From Alphaproteobacteria bacterium (lineage in GTDB: Bacteria; Pseudomonadota; Alphaproteobacteria; Ferrovibrionales; Ferrovibrionaceae): 64,000 bases of DNA. The translations under genes and the position numbers were made by a program. The stretch covers positions 1-64,000 of the forward strand of contig CANJGB010000012.1 in NCBI GenBank assembly GCA_947473805.1, read 5' to 3'. Below, one piece after another: positions 61,295 to 64,000 of this stretch; within the stretch, counting starts at the first letter, position 1; each line of letters starts with the position of its first letter. Below the pieces are notes generated by a model. That model was not told the origin of the DNA. It ran no database searches and was given only the letters and a program-made list of their open reading frames with translations.

Positions 61295-62097
61295 TGGATA
61301 CGTCTTTTTACGCCGCCTACAAGCACCTGAAGTTCGCGCGGCGGGGCAAGATCCTCGTCATCACCCTCGACAATCCGCCGACCAACATGTCGCCGGACAT
61401 GCACAACGACCTGTCGCGGGTGTTTGCCGACATCAACCGCGATCCGGACACCGCCGTCGTGGTGCTGACCGGCGCGGGGAAGATCTTTTCCGCCGGCGGC
61501 AACATCAACAAGATGGCGGAGCGCGCGGAAAAGGGCCTGCACAGCGAATGGCTGGCCATGGCCGACGAGGGCAAGGAAATCCTGCTCGGCCTCTTGCGCC
61601 TGCAGAAGCCGATCATCGCCCGCGTCAACGGCCACGCCATGGGCCTCGGCGCGACGCTGGCGGTGTTCTGCGACATCTCGGTCATGGTCGATACCGCCAA
61701 GATCGCCGACACGCATGTGAAGGTCGGCCTCGTTGCGGGCGACGGCGGCTCGCTGATCTGGCCGCTCCTGATCGGCTATCCGCGCGCCAAGGAACTGCTG
61801 ATGTTCGGCGAGACCATTACCGGCGCGCAGGCCGCGCAGTACGGCCTCGTGAACTACGCGGTGCCGGCGGCGGAACTCGATGCCAAGGTCGATGACATGG
61901 CCGACAGGCTCGCGGCCGGTGCGACCAAGGCGATCAGCGGCACCAAGATGGCGATCAACATGCTGCTGCGGAACCAGCTGGAGGGTCTGATCGACACCCA
62001 TTTCGGGTTCGAGACCGCCACCTATCTCAGCGACGACCACCGCGAGGCCGCCACGGCCTTCCGCGACAAGCGCGAGCCGAAGTTCACTGGTCGGTAG
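61294..62097 (+). CDS. Enoyl-CoA hydratase/isomerase family protein
   Basis: A 267-residue crotonase-fold protein. Oxyanion segments: FSAGGNINKMAE and NGHAMGLGATLAVFCDISVM. The second region, HVKVGLVAGDGGSLIWPLLIG, keeps the GDGG typical of one crotonase subgroup. It overlaps the SDR by one base. Hydratase, isomerase or a C-C hydrolase are all possible; the substrate is unknown. Confidence 0.9.
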   Translation: MDTSFYAAYKHLKFARRGKILVITLDNPPTNMSPDMHNDLSRVFADINRDPDTAVVVLTGAGKIFSAGGNINKMAERAEKGLHSEWLAMADEGKEILLGLLRLQKPIIARVNGHAMGLGATLAVFCDISVMVDTAKIADTHVKVGLVAGDGGSLIWPLLIGYPRAKELLMFGETITGAQAAQYGLVNYAVPAAELDAKVDDMADRLAAGATKAISGTKMAINMLLRNQLEGLIDTHFGFETATYLSDDHREAATAFRDKREPKFTGR

Positions 62098-62108
62098 ACA
62101 CGTCCGGC

Positions 62109-62131
62109 ATGGCCGGGGCAAGCCCGGCCAT
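62109..62131. terminator. Bidirectional terminator-like hairpin
   Basis: ATGGCCGGG and CCCGGCCAT (62109-62131) form a stem between two convergent genes. No T-run follows on either strand, so termination is only inferred. Confidence 0.4.
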
Positions 62132-62145
62132 GACGGTACGCCGCT

Positions 62146-63342
62146 CTAGCAGTTCGCGCGGTTGAACAGGCCGTCGGCCCGCACCTTGTCGGGGCTCGAC
62201 ACGATGGCGATGGTCGGCAGGCCGATCATGAAGTGGTCCTTGTCGCTGGCCGCCAGCGTGCCAAGAATGGTGTCCAGCTTGCCGGCGTTGTTCTCAAGCC
62301 ACTTGGCCAGGGTCGGGCCATCGGTCTTGCCGCCGTTCGCCTCGACCGCCTGCTTGAAGATGTGCAGCATCGAGTACGACTGGCCAATGCCCGACGGGCC
62401 GCCCTTCTTCGCCAGGTCCGGCACCGCCGCCTCGGCGCGCTTGATGAACTTCGCGAAGTTCGAGGTGCCCAGCGCATCGGTCTTGCACGCCGAATAGCCG
62501 CCCCACGCGGTCGCCGAGATGTTGTCGAACGAGCCCGCCGGCACTTCACGCGCAATGGCCTGGCCGTAGTTCGTGATGGTCGTGTTCGAGACCACCGGCA
62601 CCTTCCAGCCCACGTCGTTCATCGTGACGATCAGCTTCTTCGAATCCTCGCGCGTCGAGCTGACGAACAGCACGACATCGACGCCGGCCCGGCGCAGGCC
62701 GAGAATCTGCGGCGTCATGTCATCGACGTTGAACGGGAATTCCTGGATCGCCGTGGCGGTCATGCCGCTGGTCTTCAGTTCGTCGTTCATCGCCTCGACC
62801 GCCGCCTTCGACAGGCCGCCATTGTCGGACAGGATGCCGATCTTCTTGTAGCCCTTGTCCTTCACCGCGTAGCGGACCATGGGAATGGCCTGGCCGGCGG
62901 CGCTGGCGCTGTCCGAGAAGTGGTACGGCGCGACCGTGGTGTTCAGCAGCGGCGAGGCCGCCGTGGTGATGAACAGGATCTTGGCTTCCGTCGTCACCAG
63001 GTTGGCGGGGATGGTCTCCTGGCTGGTCGGCGGGCCCATAATGGCGACGACCTTTTCCTGGAACACCAGGCGCTTCGCCTCGTTCGAGGCCTGGGTGCCA
63101 TCGCTGGCGGTATCGGCCCAGACCATTTCGATCTGCTTGCCGGCAATGCCGCCGGCCGCATTGATTTCGGCCTGGGCCAGCTTGTTGCCGGCCTCGTACG
63201 ACAGGCCGACCAGGGCGGCGCCGCCGGTCAGCGGAATGAGGCCGCCGATGCGCATCTTCTCCTGCGCGGACGCGGTGGCGGCGATGGTTACGGTAAAGGC
63301 GCCGGCCAAAGCCAGGGCGCGGAACGTCATCTTGTTTGTCAT
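62146..63342 (-). CDS. ABC transporter substrate-binding protein, Liv/HAAT type
   Basis: A 398-residue periplasmic protein. Signal ALALAGAFTVTIAATASA before QEKMR. Ligand regions: GGLIPLTGGAALVGLSYEA, AIMGPPTSQETIPA, FITTAASPLLNTTVAPYHF, GILSDNGGLSKAAVEAM. C-terminal Cys (NRANC), with CKTDALGTSNFAKF matching the partial gene downstream. GGAGGAAACAAAGT precedes the ATG. It shares the same layout as the gene at 59187. No permease or ATPase is in the window. Confidence 0.92.
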   Translation of the reverse strand: MTNKMTFRALALAGAFTVTIAATASAQEKMRIGGLIPLTGGAALVGLSYEAGNKLAQAEINAAGGIAGKQIEMVWADTASDGTQASNEAKRLVFQEKVVAIMGPPTSQETIPANLVTTEAKILFITTAASPLLNTTVAPYHFSDSASAAGQAIPMVRYAVKDKGYKKIGILSDNGGLSKAAVEAMNDELKTSGMTATAIQEFPFNVDDMTPQILGLRRAGVDVVLFVSSTREDSKKLIVTMNDVGWKVPVVSNTTITNYGQAIAREVPAGSFDNISATAWGGYSACKTDALGTSNFAKFIKRAEAAVPDLAKKGGPSGIGQSYSMLHIFKQAVEANGGKTDGPTLAKWLENNAGKLDTILGTLAASDKDHFMIGLPTIAIVSSPDKVRADGLFNRANC

Positions 63343-63415
63343 ACTTTGTTTCCTCCCAATCGGAACAACCGAACGTGGCATATCGGTAGCGCGTTGGCTA
63401 CTGGCTGCGGAGCCA

Positions 63416-63500
63416 CGCCTCATCCTTCGACAGGCTCAGGATAAGGGCGACTTCAATTCCCGACTGGCCTCGTGCCGGGCCCGACGAAGCGCGCGGCGGG
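63416..63500. repeat. Paired inverted intergenic repeat, copy 6 (decayed)
   Basis: GCCTCATCCTTCGACAGG…TAAGGG (63416-63447) and a decayed inverted unit starting GCCTCGTGCCGGGCCCGACG (63467). It lies between two binding-protein genes in tandem. Confidence 0.7.
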
Positions 63501-63562
63501 TCAAAAACGTTCGGGGCGCGGCAGGCACCCGGCCCACCGCGCCCCGCCGCCTTAGGCCAGTC

Positions 63563-64000
63563 CTAGCAGCCGGCGCGCTTCAGCATGCCGTCGCTGCGGA
63601 TGTCGCCCATGTTCTCGACCATGGTCAGCGAGTCCGCCAGGGCCAGGAAGTGGTTCGTCTTCGACAGGTGCGGATACGCCGCCAGCAGCTTCAGCTTGCC
63701 GGAATTGTTCTCCAGCCATTCGGTCATCTTCTTGCCATCCAGGCTGCCGGCGCCTTCTGCCGCCGCCTTCGCCGCGTACAGTTCGTCGTACATCTCGGCC
63801 ACGTTCACGATCTGCGTCGCCGGGTCCATCTTCGGCTCGAACGCCTTCAGCCGGACCAGGAACTTCGCGTAGTCCGAGGTGCCCAGCGCGTCACCCGTGC
63901 AATAGGTGAACGGCTTGATGCCGACGCCGGCCACCAGGCGCTTGATCGCGCTCGGCCCCGCCGTCTTGGCGATCACCGGGTACGAAATCGCAACGCCATT
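63563..64000 (-). CDS. ABC transporter substrate-binding protein, Liv/HAAT type (C-terminal part, cut by window end)
   Basis: Only the last 145 codons are present; the frame stays open to 64000, reading NGVAISYPVIAKTAG before the segment shown by the first Met-like codon. The C-terminal ligand domain is clear: FTYCTGDALGTSDYAKFLVRL, MTEWLENNSGKLKLLAAYPH, ending KRAGC. It is closely related to the gene at 62146 (CKTDALGTSNFAKF, LAKWLENNAGKLDTIL) and both have the same C-terminal Cys, so this is a further paralogue of the orphan set. Confidence 0.9.
   Translation of the reverse strand, partial: NGVAISYPVIAKTAGPSAIKRLVAGVGIKPFTYCTGDALGTSDYAKFLVRLKAFEPKMDPATQIVNVAEMYDELYAAKAAAEGAGSLDGKKMTEWLENNSGKLKLLAAYPHLSKTNHFLALADSLTMVENMGDIRSDGMLKRAGC

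Overview
The window is GC-rich and densely coded, with no rRNA, tRNA, CRISPR array, phage or insertion sequence that I can see. A DUF3126 protein (a family known from Alphaproteobacteria), the many acyl-CoA and CoA-transferase genes, the orphan Liv-type binding proteins and short hairpin repeats of the CTTCGAC/GCTCAG type all point to an alphaproteobacterium, perhaps a free-living Rhodospirillales-like heterotroph. The order-level guess is inference. No gap exceeds 300 bases.

Region by region. 1-9.6 kb: a family III CoA-transferase and DUF3126; a regulated catabolic run (alpha/beta hydrolase, luciferase-like monooxygenase, EthD-like barrel, MarR, DUF35 OB-fold protein, thiolase-like protein); then a porin and an unknown secreted protein diverging from a possible Fur box. 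9.6-11.6 kb: a ketopantoate-reductase-like enzyme and a class C acid phosphatase. 11.6-21.5 kb: a nucleoside uptake and catabolism operon on the minus strand (BMP-type binding protein, ATPase, two permeases, cdd, purine nucleoside phosphorylase, deoC, deoA, deoB), with upp divergent. 21.5-28 kb: mmsA divergent from an acyl-CoA dehydrogenase, CoA-transferase, mesaconyl-CoA-hydratase-like protein and TPP enzyme. 28-32.6 kb: a complete MacA/MacB/outer-membrane-channel export operon. 32.8-38.7 kb: a GntR/FCD regulator, then a compact unit (strong promoter with dyad, NifU-C-like small protein, UGSC-family protein, terminator) followed by two near-duplicate binding proteins. 38.7-46.4 kb: serine hydrolase, TIM-barrel epimerase, aldo/keto reductase, KstD-like flavoprotein, short acyl-CoA dehydrogenase, SDR, enoyl-CoA hydratase. 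46.4-50.4 kb: thiolase plus an HMG-CoA-synthase-like/DUF35 fusion, divergent from an LCAD-like dehydrogenase preceded by a long perfect palindrome. 50.5-64 kb: hydratase, SDRs, amidohydrolases, aldo/keto reductase, pentapeptide-repeat protein, Ldh-family oxidoreductase, TetR with a clear operator, enoyl-CoA hydratase, and three more orphan binding proteins, the last cut by the window end.

Together the genes describe an organism that scavenges nucleosides and breaks down varied organic acids, probably branched, cyclic or aromatic, through CoA thioesters. Five periplasmic binding proteins have no permease or ATPase beside them. The items most worth a second look are the NifU-like/UGSC operon, the two DUF35 modules that have lost opposite catalytic cysteines, the palindromic operators, and a six-copy family of paired intergenic hairpins.
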